A DNA stretch of 33,858 bases, taken from positions 1-33,858 of the forward strand of contig JAHEDQ010000021.1 of the NCBI GenBank assembly GCA_024641125.1, given 5' to 3'. The stretch is from Candidatus Competibacteraceae bacterium. GTDB lineage: Bacteria > Pseudomonadota > Gammaproteobacteria > Competibacterales > JAHEDQ01. The notes beneath the pieces were generated by a model that was not told the origin of the DNA, did not search any database, and was given only the letters and a program-made list of their open reading frames with translations. Shown one piece after another: positions 17,001 to 27,508 of this stretch. The translations under genes were made by a program, and so were the position numbers. The number at the start of each line of letters is the position of its first letter. Position 1 is the first letter of the stretch.

Positions 17001-17864
17001 ATGAGGCAACTTTAGGTTTGCAACGTCCAGCCTTCCGCCCACCCGGGCGAGCCTTCCCAGCGAACCCTCGAGCCAGAGTTCGCCGGTTACAAGGCCCGAA
17101 TGGATATGTTCGGACAGGGGGGACCACGGTATCTGCGCCAAATCCACCGCATCTATCCGGGCATGCATCGACGCCGTCCAGTTCTCCGGCTCCCCGGCTG
17201 GCCCCTGGACATGTCCCACGACGGTCAGGCTCGGTTCCGCATTGCCGGAGGTCGAGATGCTCAACCCCAGCTCGCGATGTTGATCCGCGTTGCGCAGCGA
17301 AAGATCAACCTGGCGATAATGAAGAATCGCCTGGCCGGGGTCCGCGGGATGAACAAACAGATTACCGCCGTAGACATCGAAGCGCGGAAAGGCAGTCGCA
17401 ATTGACAGCACAGTGGGTAGATCCGCTTCCCAGGGCGGCCTGTCTGGTGGGCCCACTCTGAAGCGGCCCTCCGGATCCTGGTAAAGATGGATCGTGGGTG
17501 CCTGGAACCACAACTGGTCAGTGATCAGACGCCCCTGAAGGATCGACCCGACCAGGTCGAACCCTGCGGTGGCGTCGCCCAGTTCGGCCACCGCCGTACC
17601 CTGCGGCGACGCCAACACCTGAAGTCCCGAGATGCGAGCGACCGGGCCGCGGCCCTCCCAGGACAGACGGAGGCTTGATATCCGCACGGGGCGCTGTAAC
17701 TGGTCTGACAAACGCTGCGAGAGCACCGGGCGTAAGCCGTCGCCGAGGATGGGCAAAGCAAGCCGCGCGAGCCCGACCAGCAGCCCGATGAAAATGACGA
17801 GACTGATGACCGAAACCGCGGTCCATCGCCCCATGCGCCGACTCAGCCGGCGCATGCACACCAC
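14049..17864 (-). CDS. yhdP: YhdP-family large envelope protein (AsmA/TamB-like, TIGR02099 type)
   Basis: 1271 aa, N-terminal TM anchor, C-terminal GRVNLKVLDGKIADVEAGVGRLVGLFNLGAISRRLRLDFTDVFEEGYRFDSIEAQL; downstream of rng. Confidence 0.9.
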   Translation of the reverse strand: MVCMRRLSRRMGRWTAVSVISLVIFIGLLVGLARLALPILGDGLRPVLSQRLSDQLQRPVRISSLRLSWEGRGPVARISGLQVLASPQGTAVAELGDATAGFDLVGSILQGRLITDQLWFQAPTIHLYQDPEGRFRVGPPDRPPWEADLPTVLSIATAFPRFDVYGGNLFVHPADPGQAILHYRQVDLSLRNADQHRELGLSISTSGNAEPSLTVVGHVQGPAGEPENWTASMHARIDAVDLAQIPWSPLSEHIHSGLVTGELWLEGSLGRLARVGGRLDVANLKLPHPLTQGAPRDLSTSFRWSVDDRGWTLIHDWVRLRRGKDSWSMPGFAVRAMGENWLRPESVAVEASRFPLAELTHWRELLRARGVPDKLASMTLRGTASDIELSWNPSAPDASVRGGARVDGIGYDPFGRVPGIDGAAAELSVFGRHLAVRLDSRDITLNAPELFAHPLPIERMSGILDIGWEEGGWSLVSNEVAIDTADAASLLRLRLDGGRRGQPNRIDLQAYFQNGNVAAVSRYLPVGIMRAPLVEWLNRSLINGRMPNGGLIIRGPLNKIPYRDHDGVLLAQLGVEDAILDYHPAWPRVEELDAELTLRGVGLSAKASHGRLLQLSPGETRVEIPDLAQPVLTLDTQVTADAAELVDFVNASAPLQSVLGATLDRLSLAGPSALEVRFSRPLKPMAPATVEGALAFDGAELAIRERGIEFTGLTGGSRFTERSFIAEGLQATLWDRPVMLDVSAAGNELNATLTGKLETGALLGRYLPQPGWAEHVVGESPWRIDLTLPGADGGLRLRLNSSLVGTGVLAPEPLGKLESSERPVSLDYSLDSSGPGRIQIEYGPVRASLDLDQREPGSGVHRISVRLGPGEIEPAAGPGLTLVGALETLDLDAWSSFMGKGLAAPDLSGLDRLDLQLRHLHGFGTDLANVRTEVDLGEIRVTVDDPMMKGAVSLPRPLGSGTLDARFQRLNLKPPDPPSKAGSWPAPDALPAMRIRVDDLMLDGDPLGSLEAASRPGSGALLLERVALSGRHYALTGQGDWARSDGADLTHLILQFNADDAGDAFGQLGLGKAARSGTASAELDLSWAKALPELDLATLEGRVNLKVLDGKIADVEAGVGRLVGLFNLGAISRRLRLDFTDVFEEGYRFDSIEAQLRFSEGNMYQEPLESKGPSAFLSMTGRVGILARDYDLDLWVSPQVGGSLPLAGMMAGGPAVGAALFIAGTVFKQGLDKVLRVQYTIDGSWEAPVIEPVRVVPAREEEAVGQEGGSR

Positions 17865-17920
17865 CGATCGCGGGCACCCGTAACATTGCAGACCATGGCT
17901 TTTAAGCGCGCTTCCATAGG

Positions 17921-19396
17921 CTACATCAGAACGATGTCGTACTGCTCCTGGGTATACAGTGCTTCGACCTGGAACTTGATCGGAATGCCGATGAAATCCT
18001 CCAGCTCCGCCAGACTGGTAGATTCCTCATCCACCAGAAGATCAACCACTTCCTGCGATCCCAGGACCAGGAACTGACGCGCATCGTACTGCCGCGCCTC
18101 GCGCATGATCTCACGGAAAATTTCAAAACAAATGGTCTCAGCCGTTTTCACGAACCCGCGTCCGTGACACGCCGGACAGGGCTCGCACAGGACATGCTCG
18201 AGGCTCTCACGGGTTCGCTTGCGGGTCATTTGCACCAAACCGAGAGACGATACCTCGCTGAGGTGATTTTTCGCATGATCTCGTTCCAGATGCTTGTCTA
18301 GGGCCCGCAGCACCTGTTCCTTGTGCTCTTCGCTGGACATGTCGATAAAGTCGATGATGATGATGCCCCCCAGATTGCGCAGGCGGAGCTGGCGGGCGAT
18401 GGCCTGGGCCGCTTCCAGGTTGGTCTTGAATATGGTCTCTTCGAGATTCCGGTGTCCCACATAGGCACCGGTATTGACGTCGATGGTGGTCATGGCCTCG
18501 GTCTGATCGACGATCAGATAGCCGCCGGACTTGAGCTGCACCTTGGTGGACAGGGCCTTTTGAATCTCGTCTTCCACGCTGTACAGATCGAAGATCGGCC
18601 GCTCACCCGTATAGTGCTCAATCCGAGGCAGCATTTCCGATACGAACGTGGCGGCAAAGCGCAGTACACGATCATAGGTTTCGCGAGAATCCAGACGCAC
18701 CTTCTCCACCTCTACGCCCACCATGTCGCGCAGAATGCGCTGGGCCAGGGGAAGGTCCTCGTGCAACATGCGTCCGAATCCGGCGGATTCCGTTCGACCC
18801 CGAACCGAGGACCACAGTTTCTGCAAAAAAACCATGTCGCGGCGCAAAGCATCGGCTGTGGCGCCCTCCGCCGCGGTGCGAATGATGTAACCGCCAACGT
18901 CGCTCTGCGCCTGGAGAGTTTCAGAAACGATAGTCTTGAGCCGCTGCCGCTCCGCCTCCTCGTCTATTTTCACGGAAACCCCAACCGTGTCGCTATGGGG
19001 CAGCAACACCAGGTATCGGGAGGGCACCGTGATGTTGGTTGTCAATCTGGCTCCTTTGCTGCCCAGGGGATCCTTGATCACCTGCACCAGGATCTCCTGT
19101 CCCTCCCGCAGCAACTCAGCGATCGCCGCAGGCCGGGTCAGTTCCGAAACTCGGGCCTCGTCGTCATAGGCCTTCGAGATATCAGAGACATGGAGAAATG
19201 CGGCCCGTTCCAAACCGATATCGATGAACGCTGCCTCCATGCCGGGCAACACCCGGCTGACACGCCCTTTGTAGATGTTACCCACGAGCCCCCGATTGCT
19301 GGTGCGCTCTATAAACACCTCCTGGAGAACACCGTTCTCAACAACCGCAACCCGGGTCTCCCGGGGCGTAACATTGATGAGTATTTCCTGACTCAC
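17921..19396 (-). CDS. rng: Ribonuclease G
   Basis: SQEILINVTPRETRVAVVENGVLQEVFIER, GNIYKGRVSRVLPGMEAAFIDIG, TTIDVNTGAYVG, GGIIIIDFIDM; GTG start overlapping the maf stop. Confidence 0.96.
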   Translation of the reverse strand: MSQEILINVTPRETRVAVVENGVLQEVFIERTSNRGLVGNIYKGRVSRVLPGMEAAFIDIGLERAAFLHVSDISKAYDDEARVSELTRPAAIAELLREGQEILVQVIKDPLGSKGARLTTNITVPSRYLVLLPHSDTVGVSVKIDEEAERQRLKTIVSETLQAQSDVGGYIIRTAAEGATADALRRDMVFLQKLWSSVRGRTESAGFGRMLHEDLPLAQRILRDMVGVEVEKVRLDSRETYDRVLRFAATFVSEMLPRIEHYTGERPIFDLYSVEDEIQKALSTKVQLKSGGYLIVDQTEAMTTIDVNTGAYVGHRNLEETIFKTNLEAAQAIARQLRLRNLGGIIIIDFIDMSSEEHKEQVLRALDKHLERDHAKNHLSEVSSLGLVQMTRKRTRESLEHVLCEPCPACHGRGFVKTAETICFEIFREIMREARQYDARQFLVLGSQEVVDLLVDEESTSLAELEDFIGIPIKFQVEALYTQEQYDIVLM

Positions 19397-20031
19397 TGCG
19401 GCTCCCGACGGGTAACGTGCGGAGCCTGCGTCCATACAGTCGGCGTCAGGCCAAAGTCTCGCAACAGATTCCAGGTTTCGTGCAGGGGAAGCCCCACTAC
19501 GCCGGAATAACTCCCCTCCAAATGCTCTACGAACACGGCTGCACGACCTTGAATTCCGTAGCCACCGGCCTTGTCGACCGGCTCGCCGGTTCGCCAATAC
19601 GCGTCGATCTCGTGCTGGTCGAGGGTGCGAAAACGCACTCGGCTATGCTGAAGCCGAGACTGCTGTCGGCCCCCCGCATCCAGCGCCACCGCACTCATCA
19701 CTGAATGGGTGCGGCCACTCAAGGCCCGCAACATGCCGAGGCCATGGTCCCGGTCCCTCGGCTTGCCCAGGATCTGCTGGTCGAGTACCACTGCCGTGTC
19801 CGCCGCCAGCACCGGAATGTCGCGGGAGGAATCGGCCTGCCTGCGGCCGGCGGCCACTTTGTCCATCGCCATTCTCACCGCATAGAGACCGGCGTCCTCG
19901 TTTGGACGAGGGGTTTCGTCCACCTCTACGGGCAATTGCCGCAATCGGATACCTATCTGTTCCAGCAATTCGCGACGCCGGGGTGAGGACGAGGCAAGCC
20001 AAAGATCAACGGTGGGTTCAGATGGGTGCAT
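19393..20031 (-). CDS. maf: Maf-family nucleotide pyrophosphatase
   Basis: LWLASSSPRRRELLEQIG, ADTAVVLDQQILGKP, EGSYSGVVGLPLHE. Confidence 0.95.
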   Translation of the reverse strand: MHPSEPTVDLWLASSSPRRRELLEQIGIRLRQLPVEVDETPRPNEDAGLYAVRMAMDKVAAGRRQADSSRDIPVLAADTAVVLDQQILGKPRDRDHGLGMLRALSGRTHSVMSAVALDAGGRQQSRLQHSRVRFRTLDQHEIDAYWRTGEPVDKAGGYGIQGRAAVFVEHLEGSYSGVVGLPLHETWNLLRDFGLTPTVWTQAPHVTRREPQ

Positions 20032-20090
20032 GGTCGGCCCGGGTCCTCTATCGAGATGTAAGCAACCATTATTATCACCTGGATACCAAG

Positions 20091-20144
20091 GGAGCCTCTG
20101 ATTTATTCGTGAACATGCATGTTCACGAATAAATCAGAGGCTCC
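20091..20144. repeat. Perfect 54-bp palindrome (27-bp arms, no spacer)
   Basis: GGAGCCTCTGATTTATTCGTGAACATG followed directly by its exact reverse complement CATGTTCACGAATAAATCAGAGGCTCC. Confidence 0.95.
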
Positions 20145-20327
20145 TAGGGAAGGTCGATTGCTGCGGTCGCGCAGACGTCTTGGCATGCGCTCGTACAAAG
20201 CGCACCGAGCGAAGTTGGCCCAAGGCAAATAAGTGAGTTGCCAATGAACAAGCTGCAACGCGGTACGAAGGGCGCAAAGGCCCGGCCCCTCCGGGGTTTC
20301 GCCCGCACGGGCACATCTGCCGCGTTT

Positions 20328-20365
20328 CCCGGCTTGGCCATAGAATGGACTCTGGCCAAGCCGGG
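20328..20365. repeat. Inverted repeat / hairpin, 13-bp perfect stem, 12-nt loop
   Basis: CCCGGCTTGGCCA (20328-20340), loop, TGGCCAAGCCGGG (20353-20365). Confidence 0.9.
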
Positions 20366-20436
20366 AGCCTCGCATCTGCGCCCTTGTGGACCGAAACGCG
20401 ATTCGTATCAATCGACCAGACCTTCCCCAGCGGATT

Positions 20437-20904
20437 TCAGTCCCGATGATAGGGGTGGCCGCGCAATACGCACCATGCCCGATAACACTGTTCCGCCACC
20501 ACCACCCGTACCAGGGGATGCGGCAAAGTGAGTGCCGAGAGTGACCAGACCCAGTCGGCCCGTTCCAGGCAGCGCGGATGAAGTCCATCCGGCCCTCCTA
20601 TCAGCAGCGAGATGTTGCGGCCATCCTGAAGCCATTTACCCAGATGGCGGGCCAGATGCCGGGTATCCAGCTGGTTGCCGCCCTGATCCAGCGCCACAAT
20701 CAAATCCGATCCGGCCAGCCCGAGTAAACTATCCGCCTCCTGGGCTTTGAGGCGTTCCGGATCGTTGGACTTGCTTCGCCTGGGCAAAGGCACCTCGGAT
20801 AGGGTAAGCCTGCACTCGCGTGGCATTCGTCGGGCATAAGTTTCATACCCGGTTCCGACCCATGCCGGCATCCGGGTGCCAACAGCGATCAGACGTATGC
20901 GCAC
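20437..20904 (-). CDS. rlmH: 23S rRNA (pseudouridine1915-N3)-methyltransferase RlmH
   Basis: IRLIAVGTRMPAWVGTGYETYARR, LIGGPDGLHP, SALTLPHPLVRVVVAEQCYRAWCVLRGHPYHRD; GTG start. Confidence 0.96.
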   Translation of the reverse strand: MRIRLIAVGTRMPAWVGTGYETYARRMPRECRLTLSEVPLPRRSKSNDPERLKAQEADSLLGLAGSDLIVALDQGGNQLDTRHLARHLGKWLQDGRNISLLIGGPDGLHPRCLERADWVWSLSALTLPHPLVRVVVAEQCYRAWCVLRGHPYHRD

Positions 20905-21003
20905 GATTGCCCCTCCTGGAACAGGGGTACTACTCCGATTGATCCAGTAACAAACCAACCACGCGCCTTGCGCTGACGCAGTTGGAACACTCTGAAGCGC
21001 TAC

Positions 21004-21393
21004 TTACTTGTGGGACACGACACCTCTCTCGCCATTGCCGGCGACGCTCCAAAGTTTCTCGATATTGTAGAAGGCGCGGGTGTCGGGCAGCATGATGTGG
21101 GTCACAACGTCCCCCAGATCCACCAGGATCCAGTCCCCCGTCGTCTCGCCCTCTACCCCAAGGGCTTTGACACCCGCTTCGCGGCTGCGCTTAACTACAT
21201 TGTCCGCCAAGGATTTGACGTGGCGACTCGAGGTCCCGCTCGCAATCACCATGTAATCGGTGAATCCGGATACATCGCCGACATCGAGGCACATGATATC
21301 GACACCCTTGAGCTCGTCCAAGGCTTCCAGTACGAGCGATCGCAGTTTATCGGGCTGCATGGGGTTCCGTGGTTCCCTCCCAGTGTTGTTCAA
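21004..21393 (-). CDS. rsfS: Ribosomal silencing factor RsfS
   Basis: ALDELKGVDIMCLDVGDVSGFTDYMVIASGTSSRHVKSLADNV, WILVDLGDVVTHIMLPDTRAFYNIEKLW. Confidence 0.96.
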   Translation of the reverse strand: MNNTGREPRNPMQPDKLRSLVLEALDELKGVDIMCLDVGDVSGFTDYMVIASGTSSRHVKSLADNVVKRSREAGVKALGVEGETTGDWILVDLGDVVTHIMLPDTRAFYNIEKLWSVAGNGERGVVSHK

Positions 21394-22052
21394 TCGGACA
21401 GGTCTACCGCCGAGTGTGAAAGATAGAGCTGTTGGGTTTCGATGTAATCGGCCACTGCGTCCGGAACCAGATACCGTATGCTGCGCCCAGCGGCCACTCG
21501 TGCGCGAATATCGGTAGCCGAAATTTCAAGCTGCGTGACCGTCGTGATGACAACAGACCCTGCAGCGCGCTGATGCAATGCGGATACCGATTCGGCACCA
21601 CGCGCCTGATACAAAGCGTACTCGTGACTCCGCTCGGGCAAGTCTGCCCCGGGGCGGCGGGCGATCACCAGGTGCGCCAGATCGCAAATCTCGGCCCAAC
21701 GATGCCACTGGCTGAAATGAAGAAAGGCATCGAGGCCCAGCAGCAGACACAGTGACCTGTCAGCGTATTGGCTGCGGAAGCTGAGCAATGTGTCGTACAT
21801 GTAGGACGGGCCGGCTGCGCGGCGTAGTTCGCGATCGTCACAGACGAACGCCGGCTGGCCGGTCACGGCCAATTCCAGGAGCGCAAGGCGTTGTTCCCCC
21901 GACACCCGGGGCGCGGCCCTGTGGGCCGGCCGGGCACAGGGAACAAAGTGGATCCGTTCAAACCCCAGCGCCTCATATATCTCCAAAGCCGACCTGAGAT
22001 GCCCCAGATGCACGGGATCAAAAGTGCCCCCGAAAATGCCAATCGGCCTCAT
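21390..22052 (-). CDS. nadD: Nicotinate-nucleotide adenylyltransferase NadD
   Basis: MRPIGIFGGTFDPVHLGHLRSALE ... EISATDIRARVAAGRSIRYLVPDAVADYI. Confidence 0.97.
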   Translation of the reverse strand: MRPIGIFGGTFDPVHLGHLRSALEIYEALGFERIHFVPCARPAHRAAPRVSGEQRLALLELAVTGQPAFVCDDRELRRAAGPSYMYDTLLSFRSQYADRSLCLLLGLDAFLHFSQWHRWAEICDLAHLVIARRPGADLPERSHEYALYQARGAESVSALHQRAAGSVVITTVTQLEISATDIRARVAAGRSIRYLVPDAVADYIETQQLYLSHSAVDLSD

Positions 22053-22081
22053 GGTCTGGCGGCTGCTCCTTCGCTCCGCGC

Positions 22082-23374
22082 TCAGCTCCGGATCTGCCCA
22101 TCGCCCATGACCACAAACTTCTGCGTGGTCAGCCCGAGCAGCCCCACCGGACCGCGGGCATGCAGCTTGTCGGTACTGACGCCAATCTCGGCGCCCAAGC
22201 CGTACTCAAAACCATCGGCGAAACGGGTTGACGCGTTGACCATGACTGAGCTCGAATCCACTTCACGCAGAAAACGGCGTGCGCGGCCATAGTCGCGGGT
22301 TACGATGGCATCGGTATGACCGGAACCGTAACGGGCGATGTGGTCCATGGCATCCTCCAGGTCCGCGACCACCCGAATCGCCAGAATGGGCGCCAGGTAC
22401 TCCGCGTTCCAGTCACTTTCCTGGGCCTGAAAAATACCCGGCAGCAGCGCCTGGGTTCGCCCACAGCCACGCAGTTCGACCCCGGCAGCCTCGAATTCTC
22501 GGCGCAGCCGGGGCAAAACGGTGGCGGCGATGTCCTCCGCCACCAGCAGCGTTTCCATGGTGTTGCAGGTGCCGTACCGCTGAGTTTTCGCGTTCACCGA
22601 CAGTTTGACCGCCATATCGGGGTCCGCGTCAGCGTCAATATAGGTGTGACAAACGCCGTCCAGGTGCTTGATCACTGGGACCTTGGCCTCATCGCTGATC
22701 CGTTGGATCAGGCCCTTGCCGCCGCGGGGCACTATGACATCCACGTAGGCACTCAAGCGTATCAACTCGCCCACCGCCGCCCGATCCGTCGTATCCACCA
22801 CCTGAACCGCGGCAACGGGTAGATCGCAGGCGGTCAGACCGGCCCGAATGCATCCGGCGATGGCCCGATTGGAATGAATGGCCTCAGAACCGCCACGCAG
22901 GATGGCTGCATTGCCTGACTTGAGACAGAGGCCGGCCGCATCGGCGGTGACATTGGGTCGCGACTCGTAGATGATGCCCACCACGCCAAGGGGAACCCGC
23001 ATCTTTCCGACCTGGATGCCGGATGGACGGTAGTTGAGGTCGGTGATTTCACCCACCGGATCGGGCAAAGCCGCAATCTGGCACAGACCCTCGGCCATGG
23101 CTTCAATACGTGCGTCACCAAGTTCCAGGCGATCCATCAAAGCACCACTGAGCCCGCTGCTGCGTCCGGCTTCCAGATCCCGCTCGTTCTCGCTGCGGAG
23201 CTCGTCGCGGGCGCGCTGTATGGCCTCGGCTATGGCCAGCAACGCAGAATTTTTTCTGCCGGTGTCGACGGCACCCAGCAGCCGTGAAGCAGCCCGTGCC
23301 TCGCGCCCGAGATGCTGCATGTAGTCGGCGACTGTGACCCCCAGATCCTGGGCGTTTGCACTCATGATACTCAC
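22082..23374 (-). CDS. proA: Glutamate-5-semialdehyde dehydrogenase ProA
   Basis: [73 protein letters not shown]. Confidence 0.97.
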   Translation of the reverse strand: MSIMSANAQDLGVTVADYMQHLGREARAASRLLGAVDTGRKNSALLAIAEAIQRARDELRSENERDLEAGRSSGLSGALMDRLELGDARIEAMAEGLCQIAALPDPVGEITDLNYRPSGIQVGKMRVPLGVVGIIYESRPNVTADAAGLCLKSGNAAILRGGSEAIHSNRAIAGCIRAGLTACDLPVAAVQVVDTTDRAAVGELIRLSAYVDVIVPRGGKGLIQRISDEAKVPVIKHLDGVCHTYIDADADPDMAVKLSVNAKTQRYGTCNTMETLLVAEDIAATVLPRLRREFEAAGVELRGCGRTQALLPGIFQAQESDWNAEYLAPILAIRVVADLEDAMDHIARYGSGHTDAIVTRDYGRARRFLREVDSSSVMVNASTRFADGFEYGLGAEIGVSTDKLHARGPVGLLGLTTQKFVVMGDGQIRS

Positions 23375-24405
23375 CTGTTGCCGGCATCCGCGAAGGCGGC
23401 CCGTCCAGCCATGTCCATACTCAATTGTAACAACTCATTCCAGACTGAGCCCGCCCGTTGTCCCTTGACCAGGCGATCCAGATCGGCGCACCGTCCCAGC
23501 AAGCCGCGCCAGAACCCCGAGTTGGCGCGAGCCAGAGCTTTTCGGAGGATCGGTTTGCGGCGCTCCCAGACCCGGTGTCGGGTCAATACAGCATCGATCG
23601 CCATGCCATGTTCCGCGTCCTTGGAAAGCGTGCACAAGGTTCGAATCTCGCGGGCAAACGCCCAGGCCACCAATACCGGCTCCACACCCTCGCGGCGCAG
23701 CGTGGTCAGAATTCGAAGCAACCGGGCCCCATCCTGGCCAGCCAGGGCCGCGTCGGTGAGATCGAACACGTCGTAGCGTGCATTGTCGCTCACCGCCGCC
23801 ATCACCGTCGGTGCATCCACCTCACCGGCACCCACGGTCAACGCAAGCCGATCCACTTCCTGCGCCGCCGCCAGCAGATTACCTTCGACCCGGTCGGCCA
23901 GCAGCATGACCGCCTCCCGGTCCGGCACAAGCGCCCGCGAACGCATTCGGGCGTCAATCCATGCCGGCAACTGCCGGGTTTCCACCGACCAGGTCTGAAT
24001 ACAGACGCCTGCCCGATCCAGGCTCTGGAACCATTTGCTGTTCTGAGCGCTACGTTCCAGTTGACCCAGCAGCACCAACAACACCGTATCCGGGGGCGGT
24101 GCATCGCAGTACCGCCGCAGTGCTCGGCCTCCCTCGTCACCGGGCTTGGCCCCATCCATGCGCAACTCGATCAGCCGGCGGGAAGCAAACAAAGACGGGC
24201 TATCGGCCAGGAAAGCGAGGCCGCTCCAGTCGAAACGGGCATCGACTTCGAGCCGCTCACGTTCGGTAAATCCCTGCTCCAATGCGGCTCTGCGGAGGCG
24301 GTCTCCCACTTCTTGGACCAACAGGGGCTCCGGGCCGGTAACCGCGTAGACCGGGGCCAGCGGCATGACCAGGTGCCGATCGAGACCCTCGGCCTTCAGC
24401 CGCAT
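23371..24405 (-). CDS. holA: DNA polymerase III delta subunit HolA
   Basis: [24 protein letters not shown], overall length and position between lptE and proA. Confidence 0.92.
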   Translation of the reverse strand: MRLKAEGLDRHLVMPLAPVYAVTGPEPLLVQEVGDRLRRAALEQGFTERERLEVDARFDWSGLAFLADSPSLFASRRLIELRMDGAKPGDEGGRALRRYCDAPPPDTVLLVLLGQLERSAQNSKWFQSLDRAGVCIQTWSVETRQLPAWIDARMRSRALVPDREAVMLLADRVEGNLLAAAQEVDRLALTVGAGEVDAPTVMAAVSDNARYDVFDLTDAALAGQDGARLLRILTTLRREGVEPVLVAWAFAREIRTLCTLSKDAEHGMAIDAVLTRHRVWERRKPILRKALARANSGFWRGLLGRCADLDRLVKGQRAGSVWNELLQLSMDMAGRAAFADAGNR

Positions 24406-24411
24406 GGCGGA

Positions 24412-24909
24412 TCAACCGGCGGCGGCACTGAGTTGCTCGATGATCTGCCAGGCCGCTTCCTGCACCAGCTCAATGTAGATCTGCTCCTCCGCCGCGGTAC
24501 GACTCACAACCTCTGTTTCACTGTAGGCGTAATCGCGCCGTGTCGACACGGTTCGTCGCTCAAACAGCGGTTCACCCGCGCCGGTTTCGGCACTGAAGGC
24601 CACTTCATAGATCAGCTGAAACTCAACCGCCTTGCCGGTGCGGCCCAATGCAACCACTTCCCGCCGACGGCTTGTGTCCTGGATCAAAAGGCGGGTGGTC
24701 GGATTGTCACTCGCACCAACCAGGGTCGAGCCGTTGACCTTGAGGAGTTGGCGCAGCATCAAACCGATGTCACTGTAGGTCTCAGCCCCCAGCAACTCGA
24801 CCCGCTCCATTGCCGGTGGCAACTCGGTCAGCCCCCTCAATTTGAACCCGCAACCGGCGGTCGACAGCGTCATGAGCGTGGACAAAACAAAAACCAGGGC
24901 GAGACGCAT
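24412..24909 (-). CDS. lptE: LPS-assembly lipoprotein LptE
   Basis: Lipoprotein signal LMTLSTAGCGFKLRG; between leuS and holA. Confidence 0.92.
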   Translation of the reverse strand: MRLALVFVLSTLMTLSTAGCGFKLRGLTELPPAMERVELLGAETYSDIGLMLRQLLKVNGSTLVGASDNPTTRLLIQDTSRRREVVALGRTGKAVEFQLIYEVAFSAETGAGEPLFERRTVSTRRDYAYSETEVVSRTAAEEQIYIELVQEAAWQIIEQLSAAAG

Positions 24910-24922
24910 CAGTTCACCGTCC

Positions 24923-27508
24923 TCAGCACACGATATTGACCAGCTTGGCGGGCACCACAATGATCTTGCGAATGGTCTGCGCCGCCACAAACCGGGCCAC
25001 ATTGGGTTCAGCCAGCGCGGCCTGCTCCACCGCGGCCTTGTCCGAGTCCGCGGACACCATCACACGTCCCCGCAGGCGGCCGTTGACCTGGACCACAATC
25101 TCCACTTCCTCACGGACCAAAGCGCGCTCGTCTGTCACCGGCCAAGGCGCATCCACTACCGGGCTTGAATGACCCAGTTCCAGCCATAACCGATGGCAGA
25201 CATGGGGCGTGATCGGGGCCAACAACCGGACCGCCGTGTCCAGCGCCTCCTGTGCAACCGCGCGTCCGGCAGCAGTGTCATCTTTAAAGCGCGCCAGGGC
25301 GTTCAGCAGTTCCATCACGGCCGCAACCGCGGTGTTGAATGTGCGTCGCCGATCAACGTCGTCGGTCACTTTGACAATTGTCTCGTGCACCTTGCGCCGG
25401 AGCGACTTCTGCTCGCCGGTGGCGGCGACCGCCGCCTCTGCTGAAACGGGGCCGGAGACCAGGTGCCGGACGGTCAGGCCCCACAATCGTTGCAGAAATC
25501 GCTCGGCGCCGGCCACCGCCGAGTCGTTCCATTCCAGCGCCTGATCCGGGGGGGATGCGAACATCATATACAGGCGAACCGTATCCGCCCCGTAGCGGTC
25601 GATCATCTCCTGCGGGTCCACTCCGTTGTTCTTTGACTTGGACATCTTCTCCACGGCGCCCACCGTCACCGCCGTGCCGTCGGCGACCAACCGGGCCCCA
25701 GTCACCTTGCCTTTGTCGTCGCGCTCAACTTCCACCTCCCGGGGCGCATACCAATGCCTTTTGCTCCCCTGGTCGCGGTAGTAGGTGGGCGCGTTGACCA
25801 TGCCCTGGGTCAGCAGGCTTGCAAATGGCTCGTCGCCGGCCACCAACCCCTCGTCGCGCATCAGTTTGTGAAAGAAGCGGGCATACAGCAGATGCAGGAT
25901 GGCGTGCTCAACGCCGCCGACGTACTGATCCACCGGCAACCAGTATCTGGCGCGCTCATCCAACATTGCCTGATCGTTGTCTGCACAGCAGAATCGCGCG
26001 TAGTACCAGGACGACTCCATGAAGGTATCGAAGGTATCGGTTTCGCGCTCAGCCGGTGCGCCGGTGACCGGATGGACGGTCCGCAGAAACGCGGGCATAT
26101 GTCGAAGCGGCGAGCCACTGCCGTCGAACGCAACCCGCTCGGGCAAAACCACGGGCAAATCCGACTCCGGCACGGGAATGGCGCCTTCACCCTCATTGAT
26201 CATGGGAATCGGCGCCCCCCAGTAGCGTTGCCGACTGACCAACCAATCGCGCAGACGGTAGTTGGTGCGCCGTCGTCCCAGCCCCTTTTTCTCCACATCA
26301 GCGGCAATGGCATCAAACGCCTGTTGGAAGCCGAGACCGTTGTGAGCGCCGGAATTAACCAACACGCCTTTTTCGGTGAAGGCGCATTGCGTTAAATCGC
26401 AAACGGTGGACGCGTCCCAAGGGGCAATAACCTGTTTGATGGGCAACTGGTACTTGCGGGCAAACTCCCAATCCCGCTGATCGTGGCCCGGCACCGCCAT
26501 GACCGCACCGGTGCCGTAGGCCATGAGCACAAAATTCGCCACCCACACCGGAACGGGCTGACCGGTGAGTGGATGCAGTGCGTTAACACCCAGTGGATGA
26601 CCGGTTTTTTCCAGAGTCTCGATCACGGCCTCCGAGACACCGGTCTGCTTGCAACGCGCCACGAATTCGGCAACTTCATGGTTCTCCCCGGCCACCCGGG
26701 TCGCCAAGGGATGTTCGGGTGCCACCGCCATGTAGCTGACCCCGAGCATGGTGTCTGGCCGGGTGGTGTAAATGGCAAGCGTCTCGCCGCCGCCTTCGAT
26801 GGGAAACTCGACCTCCAGCCCAAACGAGCGCCCGATCCAGTTACGCTGCATGGTTCGCACCGAATCCGGCCAACCCTCCATGTTATCCAGACTGTCCAGA
26901 AGCTCGTCTGCGTAGTCGGTGATCTTGAGAAACCACTGGGGAATCTCACGCCGCTCAACCATGGCGCCGGAACGCCAACCGCATCCGTCGATGACCTGTT
27001 CGTTGGCCAACACGGTTTGGTCGACCGGGTCCCAGTTGACAACAGCGTTGCGCTTGTAGACCAGACCCTTGCGATACAAGCGGGTAAAAAACCACTGCTC
27101 CCAGCGATAGTAGTCGGGATCGCAGGTGGCCAGCTCCCGCGACCAGTCGTAACCGAAGCCGAGCCTGCGCAGCTGCGCTTTCATGTAGTCGATGTTCTGC
27201 CGGGTCCATTCTGCGGGTGGCACATTGCGTTCCATCGCCGCATTTTCCGCCGGCAAACCGAAGGCGTCCCAACCCATGGGTTGCAATACGTTCTTGCCCA
27301 ACATGCGCTGATAGCGGCTGATGACGTCACCGATCGTGTAGTTCCGCACATGACCCATGTGCAGGCGGCCGCTCGGATACGGAAACATGGAGAGGCAGTA
27401 GAATTTCTCCCGATCGGGATCTTCGGTCACCTGGAACGTGCCGTTCTGATCCCAGAACAACTGGGCTTCGAGCTCAATCTGTTGCGGCTTGTATACGTCG
27501 TCGATCAC
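24923..27508 (-). CDS. leuS: Leucyl-tRNA synthetase
   Basis: [25 protein letters not shown] (HIGH motif), [12 protein letters not shown] (KMSKS); probable GTG start [12 protein letters not shown]. Confidence 0.97.
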   Translation of the reverse strand: MIDDVYKPQQIELEAQLFWDQNGTFQVTEDPDREKFYCLSMFPYPSGRLHMGHVRNYTIGDVISRYQRMLGKNVLQPMGWDAFGLPAENAAMERNVPPAEWTRQNIDYMKAQLRRLGFGYDWSRELATCDPDYYRWEQWFFTRLYRKGLVYKRNAVVNWDPVDQTVLANEQVIDGCGWRSGAMVERREIPQWFLKITDYADELLDSLDNMEGWPDSVRTMQRNWIGRSFGLEVEFPIEGGGETLAIYTTRPDTMLGVSYMAVAPEHPLATRVAGENHEVAEFVARCKQTGVSEAVIETLEKTGHPLGVNALHPLTGQPVPVWVANFVLMAYGTGAVMAVPGHDQRDWEFARKYQLPIKQVIAPWDASTVCDLTQCAFTEKGVLVNSGAHNGLGFQQAFDAIAADVEKKGLGRRRTNYRLRDWLVSRQRYWGAPIPMINEGEGAIPVPESDLPVVLPERVAFDGSGSPLRHMPAFLRTVHPVTGAPAERETDTFDTFMESSWYYARFCCADNDQAMLDERARYWLPVDQYVGGVEHAILHLLYARFFHKLMRDEGLVAGDEPFASLLTQGMVNAPTYYRDQGSKRHWYAPREVEVERDDKGKVTGARLVADGTAVTVGAVEKMSKSKNNGVDPQEMIDRYGADTVRLYMMFASPPDQALEWNDSAVAGAERFLQRLWGLTVRHLVSGPVSAEAAVAATGEQKSLRRKVHETIVKVTDDVDRRRTFNTAVAAVMELLNALARFKDDTAAGRAVAQEALDTAVRLLAPITPHVCHRLWLELGHSSPVVDAPWPVTDERALVREEVEIVVQVNGRLRGRVMVSADSDKAAVEQAALAEPNVARFVAAQTIRKIIVVPAKLVNIVC

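Noticed and set aside
18323-19510. 395-aa + strand ORF antisense to rng
   Set aside because: Opposite conserved RNase G coding sequence; composition typical of a shadow frame.
20103-20588. 161-aa - strand ORF covering the palindrome and the rlmH 3' end
   Set aside because: Encoded partly by the palindrome and hairpin sequence and overlaps rlmH out of frame; more likely repeat DNA than a gene, though it could derive from a mobile element.
23458-24939. 493-aa + strand ORF antisense to holA/lptE
   Set aside because: Shadow ORF opposite two well-supported genes; low-complexity H/Q/R/P composition and no recognisable domain.
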